A DNA stretch of 64,000 bases from JADMIH01 sp035274425 (lineage in GTDB: Bacteria > Chloroflexota > Chloroflexia > QHBQ01 > JADMIH01), in assembly GCA_035274425.1 (NCBI GenBank), contig DATEOC010000090.1, positions 1 through 64,000 of the forward strand, given 5' to 3'. How positions within the stretch are numbered: position 1 is the stretch's first letter; every line of letters starts with the position of its first letter. Positions 50,791 through 59,447 of the stretch are shown here, one piece after another. The position numbers and the translations under genes are program-made. The notes below the pieces were generated by a model, which ran no database searches, had not been told where the DNA came from, and worked only from the letters and a program-made list of their open reading frames with translations.

Positions 50791-51454
50791 CGAGCCTGTA
50801 GATCGTCGCACCGAGCTTTTCCCAGTAGAGTTGGTAGCGCGATTTGGCTTCAGGTTCGAAGCCTGTCAGGTATCGCTTAGGGTGGACTTTCTTGAACCTG
50901 CTATCCGCTTCAACGAGGGGGAGGATGGTTGACATAAAAAGCTGTTCGTTATCCGTAACGATGCTCCACAGGCCGCCTGGGACAAGGGCTGTGTAGATGG
51001 CATTGAGGAGGGAAATGTTCAGTATTTGGCGCTTGCGGTGCTTGGGACGGAGGCTTGGGTCGGGGAAGTGGAGGTAAATTGCATGTAAGGACTGGGGTGC
51101 CAGGAGAGGAAATAGGTGCTGGAAGGGGGCTTTGATAAAGCGAATGTTATCCAATGAGCGATCTGCGGCCTGCCTGATAGCCACGTAGAGTGACTTCAGG
51201 TTTATCTCTACACCGAGGAAGTTGGTTCCGGGGTTTTTCGCGGCGAGCATGCACAGGTACTCCCCCGTGCTGCACCCTATCTCCAGGTGCAAAGGTCTCT
51301 CCTTGCCAAACAGGGTGGTTGAGTCGAGCCTGGGGAACGCTTCAGGGGCCTGGTATAAATCTTTCGAGTGCCAGTGGAGGAGATACTTTTCGAGGGTAGC
51401 ATCGTCGGGCGGCTCGTTCTTGACGAACCGCATCAGGAAGGACTTACGGGTCAT
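50771..51454 (-). CDS. trmB: tRNA (guanine(46)-N7)-methyltransferase
   Basis: A 227-residue SAM enzyme that methylates G46 of tRNA. The SAM loop is PLHLEIGCSTGEYL, and AIYLHFPDPSLRPKHRKRQI is the characteristic TrmB motif; IVTDNEQLF follows. The start ATG 51454 directly abuts a heptamer array and lacks a ribosome-binding site. C-terminal residues NREP are coded by the GGTTCAC array. Confidence 0.92.
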   Translation of the reverse strand: MTRKSFLMRFVKNEPPDDATLEKYLLHWHSKDLYQAPEAFPRLDSTTLFGKERPLHLEIGCSTGEYLCMLAAKNPGTNFLGVEINLKSLYVAIRQAADRSLDNIRFIKAPFQHLFPLLAPQSLHAIYLHFPDPSLRPKHRKRQILNISLLNAIYTALVPGGLWSIVTDNEQLFMSTILPLVEADSRFKKVHPKRYLTGFEPEAKSRYQLYWEKLGATIYRLVLNREP

Positions 51455-51460
51455 TGGGAG

Positions 51461-51490
51461 GACGACAGACGACGGACGACGGACGACAGA
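51461..51490. repeat. Short GTCGTCC array touching the trmB start
   Basis: About four heptamer units lie 7-36 bp upstream of the trmB ATG and take the place of a normal leader. Confidence 0.8.
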
Positions 51491-51553
51491 TAGCAGAGGG
51501 TAGGCATTAGATAGCAAGCAGTGAGCTATGAGCGATGGATAAACCGTCGTCCG

Positions 51554-52237
51554 CTAATAGCTATCGAGCCAGGCACGCTTATCCTGGGCTTTGACTAGCT
51601 GGAGGAGGTTGATTACGTAGTGGGCTGTGAGCGGTAAGAGGATGCCGCCTGACCAGACGAAGAGGAGGCTGAGCCACAGGCCCATCAGCCCTGTCATGAC
51701 CACGCCCAGCGCACCCTGGGGCGAGTGCATCAGCCCGAATATCGCGGCGAACCCGATCAGCAATATAGGAAGGGGCACCGTACTGCTGAGGCCGCCAATA
51801 AGGAGCGAGCGGAAAAGCAGCTCCTCCAACACTACTCCCAGACCGAGTGCGGCTGGCACCAGCAGCCATTCAGGGCGCGTGCGGGGCATAATGTTGCGCA
51901 TCACTATCGGCGAATATATCTCCTTGCCCCATACGTTGATGGCCGCGAGCGTGACCCCATTTGCGAGGAACTGGGTAACCATACCAACCACAATGCCCAG
52001 GCCCAGGTCGCGCCAGCCATGCTCAAAGGTCCAACCCAGCTGGGAGGCGGGCGCACCGCTCAGTGCTCCCAGGGCAATACATGCCAGCACGAGTATGCAT
52101 TTGACCATGTTTTCCACAGGGGAGAGCAGCAGGTTCTCTCGAACGGGCACGGCACGCAGAAGCCGCCCGCTCTGGTAGGTTGCCCACGCGAGCGCGGCTG
52201 TCAATCCTAGCGACCCGAAAACGAACAAGAGATACAT
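51554..52237 (-). CDS. CPBP family intramembrane metalloprotease
   Basis: A 227-residue protein with about seven helices. Motifs EELLFRS, FGLMHS and HYVINL supply the two Glu, Arg, two His and Asn expected in an active CPBP protease. The substrate is unknown; some relatives process prenylated or immunity-related proteins. It is intact, unlike the gene at 5730. ATG 52237 lies almost at the predicted transcription start. Confidence 0.9.
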   Translation of the reverse strand: MYLLFVFGSLGLTAALAWATYQSGRLLRAVPVRENLLLSPVENMVKCILVLACIALGALSGAPASQLGWTFEHGWRDLGLGIVVGMVTQFLANGVTLAAINVWGKEIYSPIVMRNIMPRTRPEWLLVPAALGLGVVLEELLFRSLLIGGLSSTVPLPILLIGFAAIFGLMHSPQGALGVVMTGLMGLWLSLLFVWSGGILLPLTAHYVINLLQLVKAQDKRAWLDSY

Positions 52238-52246
52238 GGCACGTAT

Positions 52247-52276
52247 AATGTACCGTCCATCGAGCCTATGTGTCAA
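52247..52276 (-). promoter_or_regulatory. Sigma70-like promoter of the CPBP gene, near-leaderless
   Basis: On the minus strand TTGACA, an 18-bp spacer and TACATT at 52252-52247; the predicted transcript start is about 3 nt before the ATG. Confidence 0.6.
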
Positions 52277-52341
52277 GAAAATGGGGATTAGTTAGCTTCA
52301 AACCTGGGTAACGAAAAGTTGTGGCCTGGCTGCGAAGAGCG

Positions 52342-53316
52342 TTACCTGCCCGGCGTGATGTAGTAGCATGACCAGTGGCTCTGCATCCCGATGCTCCAGG
52401 CCTTGGCCGTGGCGAAGATTTGCGACCTCGCGTCCCAGATACTGTTGCCCCGGTATGGGTTCCAACTACCGCCCCAGGTGCCGGGAGCGTATTGGAAGAG
52501 GCCGAGCCACCTTCCTCCACCACCGGAAGCACGAGCATTGCCGCCCGACTCGCACATCATCACGCTCCACATCTTGTCAATGCCCTGCTTATAGGGGTAC
52601 ATCTTGCGAGCCTCTTCCATCCACTGCCGGTACTGCCCGAGGGTAGTGGTAGCCCCGCCCTGCGTCTGAACGGCAGGCTTGGCCTCGGCAGCGGTCTCTT
52701 TCTTCGCGGCAGTCTCGGTGGCTGCCGGGGCCTGGACCAGGTACTTAGCCATAGCCCAGCCGGTAAAGCCCTTGGCAGTGATCTTGTACCATGCTATACC
52801 CGTTGCATCGGTCGTAGGGCCGGATTGTATTGTGACAGTCGCGCCAGGGTTGAGGAACGTAAGGACGCTGCCACTTGTGTTGGGGGCTGAGCGCATTCGC
52901 AACGGGTCGCCGTTCGTATTGGCGACGACGGCAGAGCCGGTGAGCTTGGTCGCCGTAGCGGGGGCGCTCGTGCCCTGGAGGAACTCTGCCGACATCCAGC
53001 CTGTACCGCCTGGAGCCTGCACCTTGAACCACTGGTTCCCCTTCTTGTCGCTGCGTGGCCCGTCCAGCACGCTGACACTCTGTCCCTGGTATGCCATACC
53101 TATCTGGGCAAACTCGGTGCCCGCGTCCTTACGTATCCTGATAGGATCGCCGTCGGTGTTCGTGACGATAGCCTTTCCACCGACTGCTACGGGCGTGGCG
53201 GCAAAGATGGTGGCTGTGCGCCCGCCGATTACCATGCTCGCAAGCAAAAGCGCCAGCGCCGCCCACAGGGCCAACATGGTCCGGGGCATCTTGTTTTCGG
53301 TAACTACCAACTGCAT
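52342..53316 (-). CDS. Secreted SH3-domain protein with lysozyme-like C-terminal domain
   Basis: A 324-residue exported protein with a signal helix (about 10-38). Two bacterial SH3 domains follow (GDPIRIRKDAGTEFAQIG; GDPLRMRSAPNTSGSVL). The C-terminal domain has WSVMMCESGGNARASG.. GLFQYAPGTWG, a transglycosylase/lysozyme-like fold with catalytic Glu in MCESGGN. It probably cuts or binds peptidoglycan. The start is ATG 53316 after GGGAGAAG. Confidence 0.82.
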   Translation of the reverse strand: MQLVVTENKMPRTMLALWAALALLLASMVIGGRTATIFAATPVAVGGKAIVTNTDGDPIRIRKDAGTEFAQIGMAYQGQSVSVLDGPRSDKKGNQWFKVQAPGGTGWMSAEFLQGTSAPATATKLTGSAVVANTNGDPLRMRSAPNTSGSVLTFLNPGATVTIQSGPTTDATGIAWYKITAKGFTGWAMAKYLVQAPAATETAAKKETAAEAKPAVQTQGGATTTLGQYRQWMEEARKMYPYKQGIDKMWSVMMCESGGNARASGGGGRWLGLFQYAPGTWGGSWNPYRGNSIWDARSQIFATAKAWSIGMQSHWSCYYITPGR

Positions 53317-53430
53317 CAACACTTCTCCCATAGCACATATCCAAGATTAGCAAGCATTACTACTGCACTGTAACCTATACCCGACAGCGAGGAATTATGT
53401 CAATACAGCAAACAACGTAAATAGGCGATA

Positions 53431-53564
53431 GATGATGCGTGAAACGTGATGCGTGAGCTTAGTGTCGAATTGTAATTCGTAATTCCCAAACAATCTTGGC
53501 GGTTCCTTGGCACTCTTGGCGTCTTGGCGGTTCAATATTCACGCATCACGTTTCACGCATCATC
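53431..53564. repeat. Foldback element with perfect 26-bp arms
   Basis: Arms at 53431-53456 and 53539-53564 are perfect complements built of GATGCGT and GTGAAAC units. The core has ATTCGTA and CTTGGCG units. The right arm ends 7 bp before the -35 of the OsmC gene. Confidence 0.9.
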
Positions 53565-53571
53565 GTCCCTC

Positions 53572-53599
53572 TTGACACTTCTCCGCCCCGTCCTATACA
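53572..53599 (+). promoter_or_regulatory. Sigma70-like promoter of the OsmC gene
   Basis: TTGACA at 53572, a 16-bp spacer, TATACA at 53594. The transcript would start within a few bases of the ATG at 53610. Confidence 0.6.
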
Positions 53600-53609
53600 G
53601 TAAGGAGCA

Positions 53610-54149
53610 ATGAGCATGAATACACCTACCTTCGAGCCGTCCGAGACACAACCCCGCCTTGCCATCGAGCCGGTGGATGCCTCGCGTTACGAATCTGTGG
53701 CACGCCTTTCCATGCCGAATGCCAGATCGGGCATGGCCTTCGCCGCGTTGGCCCCTTCCTCTCATAGTCTCACTATAGATACTGGACCTGAGAACGGGGG
53801 AGAGGCTTCCGGCCCGGAGCCGCTGGAATTACTTCTCATATCGCTCGGCGCATGCACGGGCATGGATGTTATCTCCATCCTCCATAAGAAGCGCCAGCTG
53901 GTCACGCACTACAGCGTCAACGTCCACGCCAACCGCGCCCAGGAGCACCCCAAAATCTACACGCACATCATGGTGGAGCACGTCGTCGCCGGGCAAAACG
54001 TAGACCCGAAGGCGGTAGCCCGCTCCCTTGAGCTTTCCATCACTAAGTACTGCCCAGTCCACGCGCTCCTGTCCCGCGCGACCCATGTCGAGCACATCTA
54101 TCGCGTCATAGAACTTCCTCCAGGAGGAGAGGACTGCGGCTGCGGGTAG
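53610..54149 (+). CDS. OsmC family protein
   Basis: A 179-residue protein. LISLGACTGMDVISIL carries the first conserved Cys and KYCPVHALL the second; the spacing is that of OsmC/Ohr peroxiredoxin-like proteins that reduce organic hydroperoxides. The C-terminal DCGCG is an extra Cys pair. AAGGAG sits just before the ATG. Confidence 0.9.
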   Translation: MSMNTPTFEPSETQPRLAIEPVDASRYESVARLSMPNARSGMAFAALAPSSHSLTIDTGPENGGEASGPEPLELLLISLGACTGMDVISILHKKRQLVTHYSVNVHANRAQEHPKIYTHIMVEHVVAGQNVDPKAVARSLELSITKYCPVHALLSRATHVEHIYRVIELPPGGEDCGCG

Positions 54150-54233
54150 GGCGCACGCCGAGGCCATTTCTAAGAACGTGTTTAAAACAGAGTTGAAACA
54201 AGAGTGCTTATGTATGACGAAGCACACCTCTAT

Positions 54234-54317
54234 CTGTCATTCCGAACGCAGTGAGGAATCTCCGAGCTTGCCAGGTGGATAGAGACCTAGATTCCTCATT
54301 GCGTTCGGAATGACAGG
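54234..54317. repeat. Dispersed hairpin element, copy 3
   Basis: Arms CTGTCATTCCGAACGCA.. and ..TGCGTTCGGAATGACAG. The central segment is the reverse complement, with few changes, of that in copy 2. An outer motif GTTGTGTAAGAACAATGCGC on the minus strand marks the right end at about 54340. Confidence 0.85.
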
Positions 54318-54384
54318 CAGAAGCGCATTGTTCTTACACAACTTCTAAGTGATATATTTTCTCACCAAAGTAGAGGAGCATTAG

Positions 54385-56769
54385 ATGAGTGGGCACAGGT
54401 CTATCGGTTACGGATCCAGAAGCAAGATGCGCATACTATTGGCATTTCTAGCGTTATTGTTCGCATCCGGTCTAAGTGTGTGGAGTATCTTTGCGCCGCG
54501 CCAGGGCTATGTGGTGCTCGCTGCCGCACCAGCAGATGGCGTGCAGTTAGCGAAGAGCGCGCCTCTTGCCCAAAGTGGAGAAGTGCGGCGCGAGTCGGCG
54601 GTCAGTGCGCCTAGCGGGCAGCTTCCCCTCACAGGCCCTGCATCTCCCTTCCAGCCGTTAGATAACCCCGTCTTTGGGGCCAATTATCGTGCCAATACCG
54701 ACACTCAATCGCCAAATCGCGCCCAGCAGGAACCGAGCATCGCCGTCAACCCTACCAACCCCCTCAACGTTGTGGCTATGGCGAAGGACGAGCGCGGGGG
54801 TCAGAACACCAAGCAGACATGGATATACAGTTCGACTGATGGGGGTGTGACCTGGATCAACCAGCTTTTCCCATTCGCGCCGCAATCGCCCTTCTCCAGC
54901 GATCCTGTAGTCAATTTCAGCGATGACGGTATATGCTATGTCACCTCTCTCCCTTACGGTGGGGGCACGAACGACGGCATCCAGATAGCACGCTCCACAG
55001 ATGGGGGCATCACCTTCTCATCAGGCGTGCATCTCCCAGGCACGAACGGCGGCACCGATAAAGAGTGGACCTGGATAGATAATAATCCCGGCAGTCCGTA
55101 TTATCACCGCATCTACGTCGCCTGGATGGACTTTGGGACTGGAGGTGGTTGGAGTTTCAATTATTCTACGGACCGCGGCGTATCTTTCTCGTCGCCATCC
55201 GGTTTTTTCCTCGGGTACCAGTTCCCTATGCCCGTTTCCCTCCCTAATGGCGATGTTATAGTCAGCTATCTATCCAACTCTGCCCAGATCAGTTACAGGC
55301 GCTCCACAGATGGGGGCGCGACTTTCTTAGGTGTTCAGCCTATCAGCCCGGTTACCTTCCCCGATTGCCCGCCTGACAATTCAGGCTGCGGCATCTGGCG
55401 TTTGAACGCAATCCCCTCTAACTCGGTGAACCGCAATAACGGCAACATGGTGCTAGTGTGGGCCGACGGTAGAGCGCCCAACAATACCGCGACAATCTAC
55501 TTCAGCAGGAGCACAGATAACGGCGCTACCTGGAGTCCTGCGGCTATATTGGCCCCTCCGGGGGTGGCAAATACCTACCAGGTCGAACCATGGGTCGAAG
55601 CTGACGAGCAGGGTACCTTCCATGCGATCTGGTACGATGATCGCGAGAACCCTAACACGAGCATCTTCCATATTTACTACAGCCAATCCACGGACAATGG
55701 CGCTAGCTGGAGCACCGCGACTCGCATCAGCACGGCTACCAGCGACCTCCGCATAGGTATTCCGTCGAGCTATAACCTCGCAGCAGGTGACTATATAAAC
55801 GTTACCGCCTCGCATGGCAACGTCTACGCTGTCTGGACCGACACCCGCTCCGGTACGGGTGAGGACATCTATGTTGTGAGAGGGACGTATGGCGGTACAC
55901 CCACGCCCACCGTTACCGGCACGCCCCCTACCTCGACTCCCACTTCCATCGTACCCACATCTACTTCTACTGCCACACGCACAAATACTGCCGTAGTGCC
56001 CACCAGCACCAGAACGGCTACCCGCACGGCTACTAGCCTACCAACAAATACAGCTACAGCTACAGCTACAGCTTCCAATACACCGCAGCCACCTACCGGC
56101 ACAGCCACTTCTCAGGTTGCCACGACTACGCCTACTGTATGCACAATCAGCTTCACAGACGTGCCACCAGACCACCCATTCTACACGTGGATAAGGTGCT
56201 TAGCGTGTAGAGGCATCATCTCTGGCTACTCCGATGGCACGTTCCAACCTGGTAACGACATCACACGTGGGCAGATAGCCAAGATGGTGAGTAACTCAGC
56301 TGGCTTCTCCGAGAACCCAGGTCCTCAGATATACGAGGATGTGCCTCCTGCCAGTCCCTTCTATGCATGGATAAACAGGCTGTCGATGAGAGGACACATG
56401 GGTGGATACCCTTGTGGGCTAGTGCCAGAAGAACCATGTGAGCCTCCTGATAACCGCCCGTACTTCCGTCCCAACGCCAGCGCTACTCGTGGGCAGTTGG
56501 CGAAGATAGTCTCCAATGCAGCAGGGTTAGGAGGCACACCTACGGGTCTCTTCTTTGCAGACGTATTCGAGGATAATCCATTCTATGTATGGATTATGCG
56601 TCTTACCCAGTTGGGGGTGATGTCAGGCTACCCATGTGGAGAGGAGGGGGAGCCTTGTGATGGAGAGAACCGCCCATACTTCCGACCATTCAACAACGTG
56701 ACGAGAGGTCAGGCATCGAAGATTGTGGCTAACACATTCTTCCCTGATTGCCAGACACCGTCCCGATAA
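54385..56769 (+). CDS. Secreted sialidase/BNR-like protein with C-terminal SLH repeats
   Basis: A 794-residue exported protein with a signal helix at about 14-35. The main domain (100-505) has many Asp-box motifs (STDGGVTW, STDGGITF, STDNGATW, STDNGASW), as in sialidase-type six-bladed propellers. A Thr/Pro linker follows, then three SLH repeats (595-790) for wall anchoring. Repeats two and three contain inserts GYPCGLVPEEPCE and GYPCGEEGEPCD. The sialidase active site cannot be confirmed. GAGGAG precedes the ATG. Confidence 0.82.
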   Translation: MSGHRSIGYGSRSKMRILLAFLALLFASGLSVWSIFAPRQGYVVLAAAPADGVQLAKSAPLAQSGEVRRESAVSAPSGQLPLTGPASPFQPLDNPVFGANYRANTDTQSPNRAQQEPSIAVNPTNPLNVVAMAKDERGGQNTKQTWIYSSTDGGVTWINQLFPFAPQSPFSSDPVVNFSDDGICYVTSLPYGGGTNDGIQIARSTDGGITFSSGVHLPGTNGGTDKEWTWIDNNPGSPYYHRIYVAWMDFGTGGGWSFNYSTDRGVSFSSPSGFFLGYQFPMPVSLPNGDVIVSYLSNSAQISYRRSTDGGATFLGVQPISPVTFPDCPPDNSGCGIWRLNAIPSNSVNRNNGNMVLVWADGRAPNNTATIYFSRSTDNGATWSPAAILAPPGVANTYQVEPWVEADEQGTFHAIWYDDRENPNTSIFHIYYSQSTDNGASWSTATRISTATSDLRIGIPSSYNLAAGDYINVTASHGNVYAVWTDTRSGTGEDIYVVRGTYGGTPTPTVTGTPPTSTPTSIVPTSTSTATRTNTAVVPTSTRTATRTATSLPTNTATATATASNTPQPPTGTATSQVATTTPTVCTISFTDVPPDHPFYTWIRCLACRGIISGYSDGTFQPGNDITRGQIAKMVSNSAGFSENPGPQIYEDVPPASPFYAWINRLSMRGHMGGYPCGLVPEEPCEPPDNRPYFRPNASATRGQLAKIVSNAAGLGGTPTGLFFADVFEDNPFYVWIMRLTQLGVMSGYPCGEEGEPCDGENRPYFRPFNNVTRGQASKIVANTFFPDCQTPSR

Positions 56770-56772
56770 ATA

Positions 56773-56820
56773 GCAAAAGGAAACAGGAGGTGGCTCAGGT
56801 CACCTCCTGTTTCCTTTTGC
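56773..56820. terminator. Long palindromic bidirectional terminator
   Basis: GCAAAAGGAAACAGGAGGTG and its perfect complement around GCTCAGGT, between convergent genes whose stops are 3-4 bp away on each side. Confidence 0.9.
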
Positions 56821-56823
56821 GGT

Positions 56824-59358
56824 CTACTCGTCCAGGGCGGAAGCGCAAATTTGCTCTATAGGCATAGCTCTCCCTGCCTCCCACGCTTCGTCAAACTGGG
56901 TATCGCCCAACGCGGTGCGGGCCAGAGTCCAGCTATGATTATAGCTGTCGAACCGGTCAGGGGGTAGAGGTAAGCCGAGCGCTTTGCGTATCTCCTCCGC
57001 CGCACCGAACAACGTCGCGGCGTGCGTCATCTTATTCTCTTCTACAGCTACCTGCGCCAGCCCTTCCAGGGAGGTGGCGATACCCTGCCTGGCGTCAAGG
57101 TCTATGAATAGTGTAAGGCTCTCCTTGAACAGGGACTGTGCCCGCTCCCTGTCACTTATGAGCGCCACAAAGCCCATATTGACCAGCGCCAGGGCCACGC
57201 TCCACCTGTCACCCAGCTCCTCGAACATCGATAGGCTCTGAGCGTGCAGACCGTATGCTTCTTCAAGCTTGCCCATGCAGCGCGTGACTATCCCCAGGTT
57301 ATTGAACGATTGAGCTATCCCCTGCTTATCTCCCATCTCCTGGCGCAGATGCAAGCTGTCGGTGAGGAGAGAATGCGCCTCCTCGTAATCTCCCCTGCCG
57401 AGAGCGACCAATCCCAGGTTGGCAAGTGCGAGGGCGATGCTCCACCTGTCGCCTAGCTTCCGGTATAGGGCCAGGCTCTCTGTGTGCATTGCCTGGGCAG
57501 TGTCACAATCTCCCTGCGGCAGCGCCACGATCCCCAGGTTGTTGAGCATATTGGCGATACCCCTCTCGTCGCCAAGCTCGCGCCATATCGCCAGGCTCTG
57601 GCCGAAGAAATGGCCTGCCGTGCTATTGTCCCCCTGCGCCCACGCAAGAGTGCCGATGCCATGCAATACCTTCGCCCGTAGCTCCTGGGGAAAGTCGCTC
57701 CCCGCGCTGTGCCATGCCTTCTTAAGCCACGCCCGCCCCTCACTCATGTGGGCGTGCAGGTACCAGAACCTCCGCAAGCTCGCGCTCAACCTCGCTACTG
57801 TCTCTATATCCCCTCGGTCAAGCGCGCGGTTGAGTGCTGCCCTGAAGTTATCGTGCTCCCACTCCAGCCGCTCCAACCAGCTACCTTGCTGAGCGCCTGC
57901 TAGCTCGCCCTCCGATTCCTCGGCCAGCCGCAGATAATATTTCGCATGGCTTCGGACAGTTGCCCCCATCTCCGCTTCGTCAAGTCCCAACTTCTCCCAT
58001 GCGTACTCTCGCATCGTCTCCAGCATAGAAAACCAGGGTTCTGCGCGCACCTCATCGCGCCGCAAAAGACTCTTTTCAACGAGAGAAGTCATTGCGTCAA
58101 GGAGTGCGGAATCATGATGCGTGATGGGTGATGGGTGAGTATTAGGTAAATCTGTCGTCCGTCGTCCGTCGTCCGTCGTCCCATAGGCCACCTCCTCAGC
58201 GGCTTCCAGGGTGCAGCCTCCTGAGAAGATTGAGAGGCGGCGGAAAAGCGCTTGCTCGTCGGGGTCGAGGAGGGTGTAGCTCCAGTCTATAGCGCCCCTC
58301 AAGGTCCTCTGCCGGGGAGGTAAGTCCAGCGCTCCTCCGGTCAGCAGGTCTAGGCTCTTTTCCAGGCGAGCCAGTATTTTCTCGGCTGAAAGGACCGTAA
58401 CCCGGTTTGCTGCCAGCTCGATTGCCAGGGGAAGGCCGTCAAGTCTATAACATATCTCAGTTACGGCTTGCGCGTTCTCATTTGTAAGCCTAAAGCCTGG
58501 ATAGGCAGCCTGGGCACGCTGCACAAATAGGTCTATAGCTTCGTACTCGGACAAATGGTGCACCGAAGGAGTGTTTGACCTGTCGGGCAGTGACATCGGG
58601 GGCACCGGGAAAGAGTGTTCCCCATAGGTGCGCAACGCTACTCTGCTTGTGACTAACACCTTCAACCCAGGAGCCGCCGAGAGTAGCTCTGAAACGACCT
58701 GTCCCGCCTGAACGACCTGCTCGAAATTATCGAGCACGAGCAGGCGTCGCTTGTCCTTGAGCTTGCCCTTCAGGACATCGAGAAGTGGGCGGCTGCCGCT
58801 CTCCCGCACCCCCAGGCTCCGTGCGATTGCCGGGGTTACCAGGGCGGCGTCGCTAATCTGGGCAAGTGGTATAAAGTAGACGTCATCATCGAAATGCGGA
58901 GCTATGCCAAGCGCGACCTGTAAGGAGAGGCGAGTCTTGCCTATGCCTGGTGGGCCAATGAGGGTGAGGAGCCGCACCTCTTCCCTGCGTAATAGGGCGC
59001 ACGCCGCTTCCACCTCCCTTTCGCGCCCGATGAATGCCGTTGGTGGAGATGGCAGGTCAAAGATGGCCGCTCTGTCGTTGGCAGGATAATCAGCGAGTGA
59101 GCGTAGCGCCGCCGGTACGGCACCGAGGATATGCTGGGACTCTCCCCTGGCGAAGCTCACGAACGCCGGTGTATCCCCGGACGGCACCCGTAAACAGCGC
59201 GCCAGCAGCTCAGCGATTTGCCTGGAGGCGCGTCGCTCTCCCGTCTCGACCTTCTCAATCGTCGCGAGGGAGCAGCCAACACACATGGCGAGGTCTTCGC
59301 GGGTCAGGTCGAGCCGCTTGCGACGTTCTTTTACCCACTGTCCGAAGGGTTTCTGCAT
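56824..59358 (-). CDS. XRE - NB-ARC ATPase - TPR regulator
   Basis: An 844-residue signalling protein. Residues 1-60 are an XRE helix-turn-helix (LTREDLAMCVGCSLATIEKVETGER). The ATPase has Walker A GPPGIGKT at 135-142 and RLLVLDNFEQV as Walker B, then LKVLVTSR. The C-terminal 350 residues are TPRs with regular LNNLGIVALPQGD-type units. It is like AfsR/MalT-type STAND regulators. A heptamer stretch (58113-58181) encodes TTDDGRRTTD inside the linker after FSGGCTLEAAEEV. Ligand and targets are unknown. Confidence 0.87.
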   Translation of the reverse strand: MQKPFGQWVKERRKRLDLTREDLAMCVGCSLATIEKVETGERRASRQIAELLARCLRVPSGDTPAFVSFARGESQHILGAVPAALRSLADYPANDRAAIFDLPSPPTAFIGREREVEAACALLRREEVRLLTLIGPPGIGKTRLSLQVALGIAPHFDDDVYFIPLAQISDAALVTPAIARSLGVRESGSRPLLDVLKGKLKDKRRLLVLDNFEQVVQAGQVVSELLSAAPGLKVLVTSRVALRTYGEHSFPVPPMSLPDRSNTPSVHHLSEYEAIDLFVQRAQAAYPGFRLTNENAQAVTEICYRLDGLPLAIELAANRVTVLSAEKILARLEKSLDLLTGGALDLPPRQRTLRGAIDWSYTLLDPDEQALFRRLSIFSGGCTLEAAEEVAYGTTDDGRRTTDLPNTHPSPITHHDSALLDAMTSLVEKSLLRRDEVRAEPWFSMLETMREYAWEKLGLDEAEMGATVRSHAKYYLRLAEESEGELAGAQQGSWLERLEWEHDNFRAALNRALDRGDIETVARLSASLRRFWYLHAHMSEGRAWLKKAWHSAGSDFPQELRAKVLHGIGTLAWAQGDNSTAGHFFGQSLAIWRELGDERGIANMLNNLGIVALPQGDCDTAQAMHTESLALYRKLGDRWSIALALANLGLVALGRGDYEEAHSLLTDSLHLRQEMGDKQGIAQSFNNLGIVTRCMGKLEEAYGLHAQSLSMFEELGDRWSVALALVNMGFVALISDRERAQSLFKESLTLFIDLDARQGIATSLEGLAQVAVEENKMTHAATLFGAAEEIRKALGLPLPPDRFDSYNHSWTLARTALGDTQFDEAWEAGRAMPIEQICASALDE
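58113..58181. repeat. In-frame heptamers within the NB-ARC gene
   Basis: GATGCGT/GATGGGT units then (GTCGTCC)n. The number of bases keeps the frame open, and translation continues into the conserved LLDAMTSLVEKSLL segment. Confidence 0.88.
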
Positions 59359-59447
59359 AGTCGCTTTTTGTGGGCGGTTTTGTACGGTCCATTATAGACA
59401 ATCTTCTTCTATAATATATTATCAGCGACTAGAAGGGAGCTTGTTGA

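Noticed and set aside
50845..50870. tRNA-like T-arm sequence GGTTCGAAGCC
   Set aside because: Lies inside trmB; no acceptor or anticodon stems around it.
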